Source: an uncultured Thermomicrobia bacterium (GTDB lineage: Bacteria > Chloroflexota > Chloroflexia > Thermomicrobiales > JALYUS01). Taken from it: a stretch of DNA of 64,000 bases. Positions 15,627-24,510 of the stretch are shown piece after piece. The position numbers were made by a program, and so were the translations under genes. The first letter of the stretch is position 1; each line of letters begins with the position of its first letter. A model generated the notes under the pieces. That model saw nothing but the letters and a program-made list of their open reading frames with translations. It did no database searches and was not told where the DNA came from. Where the stretch lies: the NCBI GenBank assembly GCA_937968015.1, contig CALBSO010000157.1:13749-77748 (forward strand). The letters run 5' to 3'.

Positions 15627-15755
15627 TCAGGCGGGCGCACCTCTCCCACGACACGTCTGTGTCGGGAGGGTTCGCACCTTCCCGGTGGCCACGCAACCAG
15701 GCAGATCCGCCGTGCGGCACGCGGCATCACACCACGGCACTGTTGGATTGCTCAT
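15627..15755 (-). CDS. Leader peptide of the ABC exporter attenuator (42 aa)
   Basis: On the minus strand GGGAGG (15769-15764) lies eight bases before ATG 15755. The ORF reads MSNPTVPWCDAACRTADLPG and continues to a TGA at 15627, 42 residues with four Cys. Codons 30-38 form a hairpin, CTCCCGACAC with GTGTCGTGGGAG, and codons 37-41 contain the antiterminator strand. A ribosome that reaches the stop would cover that strand and let the terminator form; a ribosome held earlier would leave it free. The arrangement resembles the bmrB leader of bmrCD in Bacillus subtilis. No homologous leader peptide is known to me. Confidence 0.7.
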   Translation of the reverse strand: MSNPTVPWCDAACRTADLPGCVATGKVRTLPTQTCRGRGAPA

Positions 15756-15802
15756 CGCTCGTGCCTCCCGCGAAGCGCCATCACCCAAGATAGCAGAGCG
15801 CT

Positions 15803-15831
15803 AGTGTAGCAACGGCACGGCCGGTTGTCAA
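15803..15831 (-). promoter_or_regulatory. Promoter of the ABC exporter operon
   Basis: TTGACA (15826-15831) and TACACT (15803-15808) on the minus strand are 17 bases apart, close to consensus. Transcription would start near 15796, about 40 bases before the leader ORF and 370 before the exporter gene. Confidence 0.75.
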
Positions 15832-16018
15832 CGGAGGAACAGTCGGTCCGCAGGTTGTCAAAGATGGAGAGCCTGCTGCACACTGCGTCACATGATGCTT
15901 GACTCATGTAGGTACTATCTCCAAGGCAATAACGACATCGCGGCGGGATCGCGCAGCATACATATGCGGCGGCAAGCAGTGGTGTGATTGCAAGCGAGTC
16001 GAATGGGGGAGAGATGTG

Positions 16019-16408
16019 ATGGTGCAGACAGGGACGGTTCAGGCGGCTATCGAGGGTTACTTCGCGGCGAACAATGCGCTCGACGCAAATGCGGTCGCTG
16101 ACCTCTTCGCGCCCGATGCGCAGATGCACCGCGTGCCGGGGAGATCGCCAACCGAGGGACGGGAGGCAATTCGGCAGGTATATCAGCAACTGCTCGCTGC
16201 CTTCTCAAGGTCGGACGTGAATCCTATGCACACCTTTATTGCTGGCAATGGTGCGGCGGTCCTCTATCGCGGCACGTTCACCGCGAAGACCGGGGAATCG
16301 GTCGTCGTGGAGGGTATCGACGTTTTCGAGGTCAACGAGGGAGGGCAGATCGAGGCGATCCGTTTCTACTGGGATCCCGCCCCGCTTGCTACCGTGCTCC
16401 GACGCTAA
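16019..16408 (+). CDS. SnoaL/NTF2-like protein
   Basis: The ATG at 16019 after GGGGAGAG gives 129 residues, the typical size of a SnoaL-like or DUF4440-type single-domain protein. The N-terminal helix AAIEGYFAANNALDANAVADLFAPDA and the final strand IEAIRFYWDPAPLAT are characteristic of the cone-shaped NTF2 fold. Such proteins may be isomerases, hydrolases or ligand-binding proteins, and no specific activity can be read from the sequence. It is divergent from the ABC exporter operon, and the 263 bases between leader ORF and this start hold the exporter promoter. Confidence 0.75.
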   Translation: MVQTGTVQAAIEGYFAANNALDANAVADLFAPDAQMHRVPGRSPTEGREAIRQVYQQLLAAFSRSDVNPMHTFIAGNGAAVLYRGTFTAKTGESVVVEGIDVFEVNEGGQIEAIRFYWDPAPLATVLRR

Positions 16409-16633
16409 TCGCATCTGCCGGTGCAGCGCCGCATAGTCGTCTCGCGGTCGGTGCCCATGTGTATCAAAGGTCATACGACGGAGTGTCAGCCTGCTGCACA
16501 ACCAACCGGTATTTGGCGGGCGCCTCGGCAGGGACAACGTCGAACGACAATGGAGCGCGACGCCCCGCCCGGCTAGCCATCGGGCAGATACGTACGTACA
16601 ATACACGAGGGCGGTACCACGAGGAATCGTATC

Positions 16634-18298
16634 GTGAAGAGACCTGGACAGCAGCACAAGCAATCCTTCCGGGCGGTCCTCTGCGCGTTCGCCGTCCTCC
16701 TCATGCCGCTCGCGCTGCCACTGCATCTCCGTGCCGATCCGGTTTCGGCGAGTGCGTTGGTGAACTTCGCCGACCCCGCCTTCCGCGCCCTCTGGCGGCG
16801 CACGGACGACCTCGCGCAGGGGCGGCGCTCCTATCTCTGGGGGCCGATTGACCGGCAGACATACGTCATTGCCCGCGAGCCATACGCGGAAGCGCCCGGC
16901 GGCTCACGGCTGGTCGAATATTTCGACAAGACGCGGATGGAGCGCACGGACCCGGCGGCAAGCCGCGCCGCGCCCGGTTTCGTCACAAACGGCCTCCTGG
17001 CGACCGAGATGATCACCGGCCGCCTCCAACTCGGTGACAAGACCTTCCAGACCTTCTCGCCTGCCACCGTGACGATCGCCGGGGACGCGAGCGACCCGGA
17101 TGGCCCGACCTATGCCACGTTCACCCCGCTGACCGGCGCGCCACCGCTCGCCGCGAACGCGCCGGTCACGCAGACGGTGGACCGGAGCGGCAACATCGGT
17201 GGCGGCGGGCCAGGGGGCGTGACGGCGGGCGAACTCGTCCCGGAGACGAACCACCGCACGGCCTCCGTCTTCCACGATTTCATCTTCGCTTCCGGACCAA
17301 TTGTTGTTGGGGATCAGACGACGAATGGCCCGCTCTTCGCGAATGGCTATGCGGGTGGCGTCGGCTTCCCGATCACCGAGGCGTACTGGGCGCACGTGCG
17401 CGTCGGCGGCGCGCGGAAGCAGGTGCTCGTGCAGGCGTTCGAGCGGCGCGTCCTGACCTACACGCCGGATAACCCGGAGGGATTCAAGGTCGAGGCGGGC
17501 AATGTCGGCCTCCAGTATCTGCGCTGGCGATACGGCGACGCCCAGCCGCCCGCTCCCAGCCAGCGGATCGCCTTCACGGCGAAATCGGGCAGCGGCCCTG
17601 CCACGCTCGTCGTCATGGACGCGAACGGCAAGAACCGCGTGACGATCGCCACCCCATCCAGCGACGCGCGCGCTCCGTCGTGGTCTCCCGATGGCACGCA
17701 ACTCGTCTACGCGGCGGGCGGCAAACTCTTCATCGTCGGCGCGGCCGGCAAGAATACCACCGCCGTCACCGATGGCCCGAGCGACGACCTCCCCGCGTGG
17801 TCGCCGGACGGCACGCGGATCGCCTTCGCGCGTGGGCACGATCTCGCGGTGCTCTCCGTCCCGAACGGCGGCGTGACGACGCTCTTCGCGGGCGTGCCGG
17901 GGGTCGGCGCCGTCGCATGGTCGCCGGACGGCACGCGCGTCGCGATGGAACGCGGTACGAGCATCTGGACGCTCGGCACGGACGGTTTCGGCCTCCAACT
18001 TGCCCTCGCGGGGACGAACGGCACCGCCTTTCGCGCCCCCACATGGACGCCGGACGGGACGCGCATCGTCGCCACGCGCGAGGTGGGCGGCACGCGTACG
18101 GTTGTCGTCGCCACGGCGGACGGCAAGGATCAACGCGACCTGATGGCCGGCTCCGGCGGCGGGGTTTCGGCGGACGGCCTGCGCGTCCTCATCGTCTCGC
18201 CCACCAGCCGCCTCACCGTGACCAACTTCCAGGGTCTTCAGCCGCATCCCCTCTCCCCGGACGGTGAACCCGCCGCCTTCCCCGCCTGGTCACCGTGA
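16634..18298 (+). CDS. Secreted protein: LVxYFDKxRME domain plus TolB-like propeller
   Basis: Starts at GTG after GAGGA and encodes 554 residues with a signal peptide ending near LRADPVSA. Residues about 40-300 form an unnamed domain with LVEYFDKTRME, TNGLLATEMITGRLQLGDKTF and VLVQAFERRVLTYTPDNPEG. The protein at 30820-31701 consists of this same domain alone. From about residue 305 there are repeats with WSPDGT and related units (APSWSPDGTQ, PAWSPDGTRI, VAWSPDGTRV), a TolB/WD40-like beta-propeller. It probably acts outside the cell in binding or scaffolding; no catalytic residues are evident. Its 3' end overlaps the convergent methyltransferase gene by nine bases. Confidence 0.75.
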   Translation: MKRPGQQHKQSFRAVLCAFAVLLMPLALPLHLRADPVSASALVNFADPAFRALWRRTDDLAQGRRSYLWGPIDRQTYVIAREPYAEAPGGSRLVEYFDKTRMERTDPAASRAAPGFVTNGLLATEMITGRLQLGDKTFQTFSPATVTIAGDASDPDGPTYATFTPLTGAPPLAANAPVTQTVDRSGNIGGGGPGGVTAGELVPETNHRTASVFHDFIFASGPIVVGDQTTNGPLFANGYAGGVGFPITEAYWAHVRVGGARKQVLVQAFERRVLTYTPDNPEGFKVEAGNVGLQYLRWRYGDAQPPAPSQRIAFTAKSGSGPATLVVMDANGKNRVTIATPSSDARAPSWSPDGTQLVYAAGGKLFIVGAAGKNTTAVTDGPSDDLPAWSPDGTRIAFARGHDLAVLSVPNGGVTTLFAGVPGVGAVAWSPDGTRVAMERGTSIWTLGTDGFGLQLALAGTNGTAFRAPTWTPDGTRIVATREVGGTRTVVVATADGKDQRDLMAGSGGGVSADGLRVLIVSPTSRLTVTNFQGLQPHPLSPDGEPAAFPAWSP

Positions 18299-19042
18299 AG
18301 CCGTTTTCCGCGCTATGAGCATCAGTTCGGGTTCGTCGAGGCGGAGGGGGCGGTGATTCCACCGGCCGGACGTGCCGCCCCAAATATGCGCGACGGTGAA
18401 GCCCGTCGCGTGGCAGAGGGCGATCAGTTCCGGCGGGAGCCAGCGGCGCTCCTTGAGGCGCAGACGTTCAACGCCTTGGGGTGTTTCCGCTTCGTCGGTG
18501 TAGATCTCTTCGAGGGTGAGCAGGTTGAACCGACCCGGCGCGATCTCTGCATCGGTCAGTTCGCGCAGACGCGCGAAGGCGTTGAGCGTCGTCAGGATGA
18601 GCGGCGCGCCCGGCTTCAGGGCGGCATGGATGGCGTGGAGGACGGCGCGGTCATGATCGGCGGGGTCGTCATCCAGATTGAGGATACCGAACGCGCCACC
18701 GCAGAGGCAGAGCGCGGCATCGAACCGCTCGGGTGTCGTGAAGCGCGTCGCATCCGCCTCGATCCAAGCGACCGTGACGCCCGCGTCGTCGGCCGCCTTG
18801 CGCGCCTCTTCGAGCATCCCGGCGGCGATGTCCACCCCGGTAACACGGTATCCCCGGCGTGCCAGTTCGATCGCGTGCCGCCCCGTGCCGCAGCCCATGT
18901 CAAGGATACGGCTCTCTGGCGGCAGCCCGAACTCGGCGAGGATGAAATCTCCTTCCGCGGCTGTATTGCGGGTGAAGTCGTTCTCCTCGTACGCGTTTGC
19001 TGTCTCCGAAAAGAGCCGTTCCGCCTGGTTCCTCGCTGCCAT
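18290..19042 (-). CDS. Class I SAM-dependent methyltransferase
   Basis: The likely start is ATG 19042, with GGAAGG eight bases upstream, giving 250 residues; ATG 19072 is an alternative. Motif I is ILDMGCGTGRHAIELARRGY near residue 43 and the acidic end of strand 2 is VTGVDIA. The central EADATRF and C-terminal PLILTTLNAF fit the Methyltransf_11/25 fold. The substrate is unknown; the family includes small-molecule methyltransferases. It is convergent with the propeller gene. Confidence 0.85.
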   Translation of the reverse strand: MAARNQAERLFSETANAYEENDFTRNTAAEGDFILAEFGLPPESRILDMGCGTGRHAIELARRGYRVTGVDIAAGMLEEARKAADDAGVTVAWIEADATRFTTPERFDAALCLCGGAFGILNLDDDPADHDRAVLHAIHAALKPGAPLILTTLNAFARLRELTDAEIAPGRFNLLTLEEIYTDEAETPQGVERLRLKERRWLPPELIALCHATGFTVAHIWGGTSGRWNHRPLRLDEPELMLIARKTASR

Positions 19043-19413
19043 CGTGCTCGCCTTCCGTGCTGCCCGTGTCATCCATCCCTGATGACGATACCTGCCACAT
19101 ATCACGATCCGTACTACGGCGCGCTGGAATACGAGAGCCCGCGGGGAGCGTTCATTATCTGTAACAAATCGGACACCACCGTACGGTATACTAGAGACGA
19201 TGTCGCACATCCGCCGGATGGAGGGGGCCAGGCACTGTCCGAATGGACACGGAGCCGCTGCCCGAATGGGCGATGCGAAACAAACGGCGGTGCGGTATCG
19301 TCAAAACCAAGACAGGATTCCGTTCGTTCTTATGGTAGACATGTACGACGGATTATCAGAAAACCGCTTACGTAAACCAGTGATGACGGGAGATGCATGG
19401 GAGGGGCCGGACG
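19043..19413. other. Divergent intergenic region
   Basis: This 371-base gap separates the methyltransferase and PAP2 genes, which point away from each other. A plus-strand TATACT at 19187-19192 could be a -10 element, but I find no convincing -35 at the right distance. No ORF, repeat or structured RNA is evident. Confidence 0.4.
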
Positions 19414-20223
19414 ATGCCACGGCGCAACGAACAATCCCGATGGCAATGGCGGATCACCCCCCGGCGGGAGCAGATCACGCGGCCCACGCTCTGGTTGGCG
19501 CTGATTGAATTCGCCCTTATCCTCTCCGTCACGCTCGCGTACTTCCTCACTCGTGGCCTGATCCGCGGGCGGGAGAGCGATGCGGTGGCGCACGCGAACA
19601 GACTCCTGAATATCGAGAACGCGTTGCACCTCAACCCCGAGCGGCCGATTCAGCATTTCACCCTGCATCACGAGTGGCTGATGCAGTTCGCGAATAACTT
19701 CTATCTCTACGCCCACCTGCCGGTGCTGATCGCGGTCGCGGTCTGGCTCTACGGGTGGCGGCCCTGGGCGTATCCGTGGTTCCGCAACTCCTTCATGATC
19801 TCCGCGCTCTTCGGGCTTTCGATCTACGTCATCCTGCCCGTCGCACCGCCGCGCTTCATGTCCGGTTTCGTGGATACGATGGCGCTCTATGGCTTCAATG
19901 TGGACGGTTCAGCGGCCGGCCCGCTCTACAATCCCTACGCCGCGATGCCGAGCCTGCATGTCGGCTGGTCGCTCCTCGCGGGGATTGCGATGATCGCGTG
20001 CGCCCGGTCATGGTGGCTGAAAGCGGCGGGGGTTGCCCTCCCCGTGATGATGACGTTCGCGGTGATTATGACGGGGAACCACTACCTCCTGGACATCATC
20101 GCGGGCGCGATCGTCGTGCTCGCCTCGCTCACGCTCTCCGCCTTCTGGACTTCCTGGCACACGGCGCGGGCACAGACCTCCCGCGTGCCGGATTGGATAC
20201 CGTCCACACTCTGGCGGCGGTGA
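19414..20223 (+). CDS. PAP2-superfamily membrane protein (inositolphosphotransferase-like)
   Basis: ATG 19414 follows GGGAGGGG and gives 269 residues with about six membrane helices. The PAP2 C2 motif is AAMPSLHVGWS and C3 is GNHYLLDIIAG, which supply the catalytic His pair and Asp. The C1 motif K-x6-R-P is not clear, as in PAP2_3 proteins related to inositol phosphotransferases and mycobacterial lipid enzymes. It may transfer or remove phosphate on membrane lipids. A CBS-domain gene follows after 29 bases, suggesting co-transcription. Confidence 0.8.
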   Translation: MPRRNEQSRWQWRITPRREQITRPTLWLALIEFALILSVTLAYFLTRGLIRGRESDAVAHANRLLNIENALHLNPERPIQHFTLHHEWLMQFANNFYLYAHLPVLIAVAVWLYGWRPWAYPWFRNSFMISALFGLSIYVILPVAPPRFMSGFVDTMALYGFNVDGSAAGPLYNPYAAMPSLHVGWSLLAGIAMIACARSWWLKAAGVALPVMMTFAVIMTGNHYLLDIIAGAIVVLASLTLSAFWTSWHTARAQTSRVPDWIPSTLWRR

Positions 20224-20252
20224 CGAAGGATCGGGGCAGTGGGGAAGAGACC

Positions 20253-20834
20253 ATGACGATTGAGAGCGAAAGTAAGCGCGGCCTGAATCGCCGCGGGGAC
20301 GATCCCAGCGTCCCCATCATGACGGCGGCGGATGTGATGCGTCCGGTGCCGACGATTGCGTCAGACGTCTCATGGCGGGAGGCGGTGCAACTGCTCCTCG
20401 GCAGCGCGCTCGATGCGGTGCCGGTTGTGGACACGGAGCAGCGCGTGATCGGTATCGTCACCCAGACGGATCTCGCCACGCGGATGCGCGGCGTCGAGCG
20501 GACGGAACTGCGCGCGGTGCTGGATGGCGTCGTCACGATCCGCTCGCATCGCACCCTGCTGCGGTGGCACGAATCGCCGCACTGGGAGATGGGTTCCACC
20601 GTCGCTACGCTGATGACCGCGCCCGTCGTGATGGTACGTGCCGAGACGCCGCTCCCCGCGGTCGCCCGCACCCTCCTCGATCACGACATCACGCAAGTCC
20701 CCGTCACCGATGCCGACGGCCATATCCGTGGCATGGTACGGCAGCGCGACATCGTCGCCGCTGTTGCGATGTGGAGCGCCAGTCTCTTACCGCCCGCCGA
20801 GCGCGATGCCTTCGCCGCCTGGGCGGCCTCCTGA
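20253..20834 (+). CDS. Two-CBS-domain protein
   Basis: The ATG at 20253 with GGGGAAGAGA upstream gives 193 residues. Two CBS motifs are visible: VMRPVPTIASDVSWREAVQL to VPVVDTEQRVIGIVTQTDLA, and LMTAPVVMVRAETPLPAVAR to VPVTDADGHIRGMVRQRDIV. CBS pairs bind adenosine nucleotides and regulate partner proteins. Here it stands alone, 29 bases downstream of the PAP2 gene, so it may sense energy state for that membrane enzyme; that link is inference. Confidence 0.85.
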   Translation: MTIESESKRGLNRRGDDPSVPIMTAADVMRPVPTIASDVSWREAVQLLLGSALDAVPVVDTEQRVIGIVTQTDLATRMRGVERTELRAVLDGVVTIRSHRTLLRWHESPHWEMGSTVATLMTAPVVMVRAETPLPAVARTLLDHDITQVPVTDADGHIRGMVRQRDIVAAVAMWSASLLPPAERDAFAAWAAS

Positions 20835-20879
20835 CAACTCGCGGCGCGTCAGTCGCGTCATCGGGATGATAGAGAGGAA

Positions 20880-21962
20880 TTATCCGGGTGTTGCCCCCTG
20901 GGTGTTGACGTAGAGCGCGTAGATGGACTGGCTGGCGGTCATGAAGAGGCGGTTGCGCTTGGGGCCGCCGAAACAGAGATTGGCGCAGGCTTCCGGCAGG
21001 CGGATGCGGCCGATCAGTTGGCCCTCCGGCGTGAAGACGAGCACACCATGATAACCGAGGCCGGCACTGCCCGCCGCGCTCGCGCACCAGAGATTGCCCG
21101 CGACATCGGCACGCATGCCATCCGGCCCGCAATGCACGCCGTCCACCCGCATGTCGGTGAAGACTCTGCCGTTCGTGACTGTATGCGCGTCCGTGACATC
21201 GAAGACTTTGATGTCGCGCGGCCCCGGGCCGGTGTCGCAGACATAGAGTTTTTTGTAGTCGGGTGAGAAACAGAGTCCGTTGGGGCGGGCAAGTTCGTCG
21301 GTGACGAGATCAATCCGGCCGCTCGGATCAACGCGGTAGACCGCTGTCGGCAACTCCTGCCGCTCGCCGCCCGCGTCCACCGTGCCGATCCGGGGATCGA
21401 ATGGCCCTCCCGCGTCGGGCTGGCCTTCATACAATGAGTTGCCGTAGGGCGGGTCGGTGAACCAGATGCTGCCATCGGGATGGGGAACGAGATCATTGGG
21501 TGAGTTGAGCCGCTTGCCGTGATAGGCGTCCGCGATGACGGTCAGCGAGCCGTCGTGCTCCCATCGGACGACGCGGCGCGAGAAATGCTCGCAGGTCAGT
21601 TGGCGGCCCTGGAAGTCGAAGGTATTGCCGTTGCTGTTGCGCGACGGCTTGCGGAAGACGGTTACGCGGCCGTCATCCTGTAACCAGCGATACTGAACAT
21701 CGTCGCCGACATCACTCCAGACGAGATAGCGGCCCTGATTGGACCAGGCAGGGCCTTCCGCCCACAGCGCCCCGGTCCAGAGATGCTGGATCGGCGTGTT
21801 GTTCTGAACCACCTCGCGAAACTGTGGCGCGACCACGATGACATCCGGGTCCGGGTAGACATTCGGCGGCGCGCCTGATCCCCACTGGCGCGGGGGGTTC
21901 GTGATCGTGCTCGGCGGCGTGCCGGTCAGCGGGGCGTGGGCATCGGGCGTTTCGTTCGTCAT
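20880..21962 (-). CDS. SMP-30/gluconolactonase-family protein
   Basis: ATG 21962 follows GGGAGG and gives 360 residues without a signal peptide. The six-bladed propeller motifs are AEGPAWSNQGRYLVWSDV (metal-ligand Glu), LNSPNDLVPHPDGSIWFTDP (Asn/Asp ligands) and ARPNGLCFSPDYKKLYVCDT (Asn and Asp ligands). This matches calcium- or zinc-dependent sugar lactonases. It is convergent with the CBS gene and divergent from the propeller gene at 22181. Exact lactone substrate unknown. Confidence 0.85.
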   Translation of the reverse strand: MTNETPDAHAPLTGTPPSTITNPPRQWGSGAPPNVYPDPDVIVVAPQFREVVQNNTPIQHLWTGALWAEGPAWSNQGRYLVWSDVGDDVQYRWLQDDGRVTVFRKPSRNSNGNTFDFQGRQLTCEHFSRRVVRWEHDGSLTVIADAYHGKRLNSPNDLVPHPDGSIWFTDPPYGNSLYEGQPDAGGPFDPRIGTVDAGGERQELPTAVYRVDPSGRIDLVTDELARPNGLCFSPDYKKLYVCDTGPGPRDIKVFDVTDAHTVTNGRVFTDMRVDGVHCGPDGMRADVAGNLWCASAAGSAGLGYHGVLVFTPEGQLIGRIRLPEACANLCFGGPKRNRLFMTASQSIYALYVNTQGATPG

Positions 21963-22180
21963 GGGCGTTTCCTCCCGGTGAATTCTCCTCGTTGTCGCGG
22001 CGCACGGAAACAATCATCGCCTTTATACACGTTCAGCCCTTCTCTGCGGGGATGCCGGGAGAGATGCAGAGCCGTGAGGTCTACCAGTTCGCCGTCTCGC
22101 CCCTTCCTGTCTGCGGAACCCGACACGCTTCAGCGTTGTATGCTTGGTGGAGAGCCATTGTGCAGCGAAGGAGAGAACCC

Positions 22181-24412
22181 GTGGCAGTGATGAAGGCTGA
22201 TACCCGCCGATTCGTGGGGCCGTCCGGGCCGAGCCAGGGTAGTAGCATCCGCGTGCTCGCGGCATTCGCGCTCGTATGCGCGATGATGGCGACGGGCGTG
22301 ATCGGCGGCAGCCTTGCCGATCATTTCGCGCACGGTCGGAGCCAATCAAGCGCTGTCCCCGATACCTTAATCGAGATGACGTATGACCAGCAGGCGCGGC
22401 AATCGCACGTCGTCGCCTACGTACCCGGCATGAAGGCGCCGCATCCGCTCCTCGATGGCGGCATTGATGCCGTCATCTCACCGGATGGCAAACAAATCGT
22501 TTTCACGCAGCGGCGGCAGACGCCGGACGGCGTGCAGTATGCCATCGTCGCCTTCGCCAGCGACTCCCTCGCCCCGCAGTGGCGGACGGTGATCGCGGCG
22601 GGACCGGTCGAGACGCAGCAGACTCCCGGCCCGATCCTGACCACCGAAGTGACGACGGACCGTGTCTACATCGCCAGCCATCACTGGCTATCAGCGGAGC
22701 CAATCACGGTTGTCGCGCTCAATCGCGCTGAGGGGCGGGAGCGCGCACGATGGAACGTAGACCTCGCGGGGCGAGAAGGGAGAATCGTCTCACTGCGCGC
22801 CGCGCCGGATGGGGCATCGCTGGCCCTGCTCGCCTCTCTCAATACGGAAGCAGGCGTGAACGTCGGGCCGAAATCGCTCTTTGTCCGCCTCCGTTTGCTG
22901 GATGGGCAGGAGATGCAACGACTACCGATCACGCAGACCGGCAGCGCCGCCTCCTTCAGCCTCGACAGTCCGATGACGCCGGACGGGCACACCCTCTATC
23001 AACTGTCGTACGGCGACTCGCCCACACACCTCGTCCTCCACTTCTTCGATCTGCAAAAGGGCGCGACCCTCTCAGCGATTGACCTTCCCTTCGAGGGAAA
23101 GGAGGACTTTCTTGCATACGAGCAAACGATTTCGCACGACGGCAAGCATCTCTACGTGCTCGCGCCCACGCTCCGCTCCCTCGTCGTCGTCAATCTGATG
23201 ACCCGGCGGATCGAGGATCAGGTACAAGTGGACACGACTGCCATCACCACGACTGGCAACGCATCGTTGTTCGCTCGTGTGTTCGGCATCGTGCATGGCT
23301 TCTTCGTGCAGGATGTCGCGGCGAAGGGCGGGCTTCTCGGCGGGATGCAACTCTCGCCGGACGGCCGGACGCTCTACGCTGTCGGTGCCACCGGACGCAG
23401 CCACGACACCCAGGCGCATGGTATCTGGGTCATTGATACGGGCGGATGGCGCGTTATGAAGCAGTGGCTGCCGGACGCATCACCCTCCGCCTTACTGCTC
23501 AGCGGAGACGGAGGCTATCTCACGGTGCGGCAGAGCCGGGGCGGGATACGCACACTCGAAACCGCCTCCGGCAATGAAATCTTCGCGACGGACAGCGGCA
23601 ATAGCGACGCTGGCTCCCTCTTCTCGCTCGTGGAACGATACCGCGAGCGCTACGGCAAAAGCCCGACCATCAGCACGTCCGCCCGTGACCTTCACACATC
23701 CCCCCCGTTCGCCGCCCTCACCGCATCGGTCAACATGAAGACGATCGTCGCGGGGGATACGGTGACGATCGAGGCGCAATTCACCGACCCGGCCAGCGAT
23801 ACGCCAATCAACCCGGAGATGAAGGCCGTCCGCTACGAGCCGCCCGCTGCGGTCACCGCGTTGTTCTGCCGGTATGGGAAAATCGCGTGCGGACCATCTG
23901 TCACCCTCACGAACATCGGCTATGGCCACTATCGGGGCAGCATACCGTTGACGGACGCGGGAAGTTGGTCGTTGCAGGTGCTGGCCGATTGGAGCCGGAA
24001 TGAAATCCCGAACCGCCAAGCCCTCGTCGAGAACGCCGTCACTGTCCGGGCGGCCTTCATCGGCAGCGACGGGAACCGCTACAGCATGCAGGTGACCACC
24101 GATCCCGGACAACCCGTCGCGAAACAGGCGGCGACGATCCGCGTCGCCTTCGTGGACGCGGCGCACGGCACACCTCTGCCCCCAGGAGTAGCATTGTTCG
24201 GTGGGCTCCCCGCCACACTCGATGCCGATTTCTTTGCGAACGGGACGATGTATCTGTTGGAGACGCTGCCCGCGCGCGGCCACGGTGTCTACAGTGGCCC
24301 CGTCACGCTCGGGGCATCGGGTAGCTGGCGCGTGGCGGTGGACGTGCCGGCCGGAGGTGGCGCAACGAAAACCGTTCCCGTCGGCGCGGTGCAGGTAATT
24401 GGCGGGCAATAA
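22181..24412 (+). CDS. Membrane-anchored beta-propeller protein with C-terminal beta domains
   Basis: GTG 22181 is preferred because AAGGAG lies seven bases upstream; ATG 22190 is the alternative. It encodes about 743 residues with one N-terminal membrane helix (LAAFALVCAMMATGVIGGSL), so the rest is probably extracytoplasmic. Residues about 60-470 contain propeller-type repeats (VISPDGKQIVFTQ, MQLSPDGRTLYAVGATG). The last 250 residues form two beta-rich segments beginning MKTIVAGDTVTIEAQFTDPA and YSMQVTTDPGQPVAKQ, reminiscent of FixH/YtkA or Ig-like domains. No enzyme motif is visible and I do not recognise a named family. Confidence 0.65.
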   Translation: MAVMKADTRRFVGPSGPSQGSSIRVLAAFALVCAMMATGVIGGSLADHFAHGRSQSSAVPDTLIEMTYDQQARQSHVVAYVPGMKAPHPLLDGGIDAVISPDGKQIVFTQRRQTPDGVQYAIVAFASDSLAPQWRTVIAAGPVETQQTPGPILTTEVTTDRVYIASHHWLSAEPITVVALNRAEGRERARWNVDLAGREGRIVSLRAAPDGASLALLASLNTEAGVNVGPKSLFVRLRLLDGQEMQRLPITQTGSAASFSLDSPMTPDGHTLYQLSYGDSPTHLVLHFFDLQKGATLSAIDLPFEGKEDFLAYEQTISHDGKHLYVLAPTLRSLVVVNLMTRRIEDQVQVDTTAITTTGNASLFARVFGIVHGFFVQDVAAKGGLLGGMQLSPDGRTLYAVGATGRSHDTQAHGIWVIDTGGWRVMKQWLPDASPSALLLSGDGGYLTVRQSRGGIRTLETASGNEIFATDSGNSDAGSLFSLVERYRERYGKSPTISTSARDLHTSPPFAALTASVNMKTIVAGDTVTIEAQFTDPASDTPINPEMKAVRYEPPAAVTALFCRYGKIACGPSVTLTNIGYGHYRGSIPLTDAGSWSLQVLADWSRNEIPNRQALVENAVTVRAAFIGSDGNRYSMQVTTDPGQPVAKQAATIRVAFVDAAHGTPLPPGVALFGGLPATLDADFFANGTMYLLETLPARGHGVYSGPVTLGASGSWRVAVDVPAGGGATKTVPVGAVQVIGGQ

Positions 24413-24510
24413 CCGTGAGACGTGGTACGATGCACAAGCACTGAGGACGAGCCATGTATTGCTCTGTCTCAGCGCTTCGTCCTCCATCCTGAGAAAGGGC
24501 CACACCGCGC

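Noticed and set aside
15600..15710. T-box, cobalamin riboswitch or tRNA-like element in the exporter leader
   Set aside because: GGTGCGAACC on the minus strand resembles a T-box or cobalamin core in a few bases, but the conserved boxes are not complete and no cloverleaf can be drawn. Leader-ORF attenuation explains the region better.
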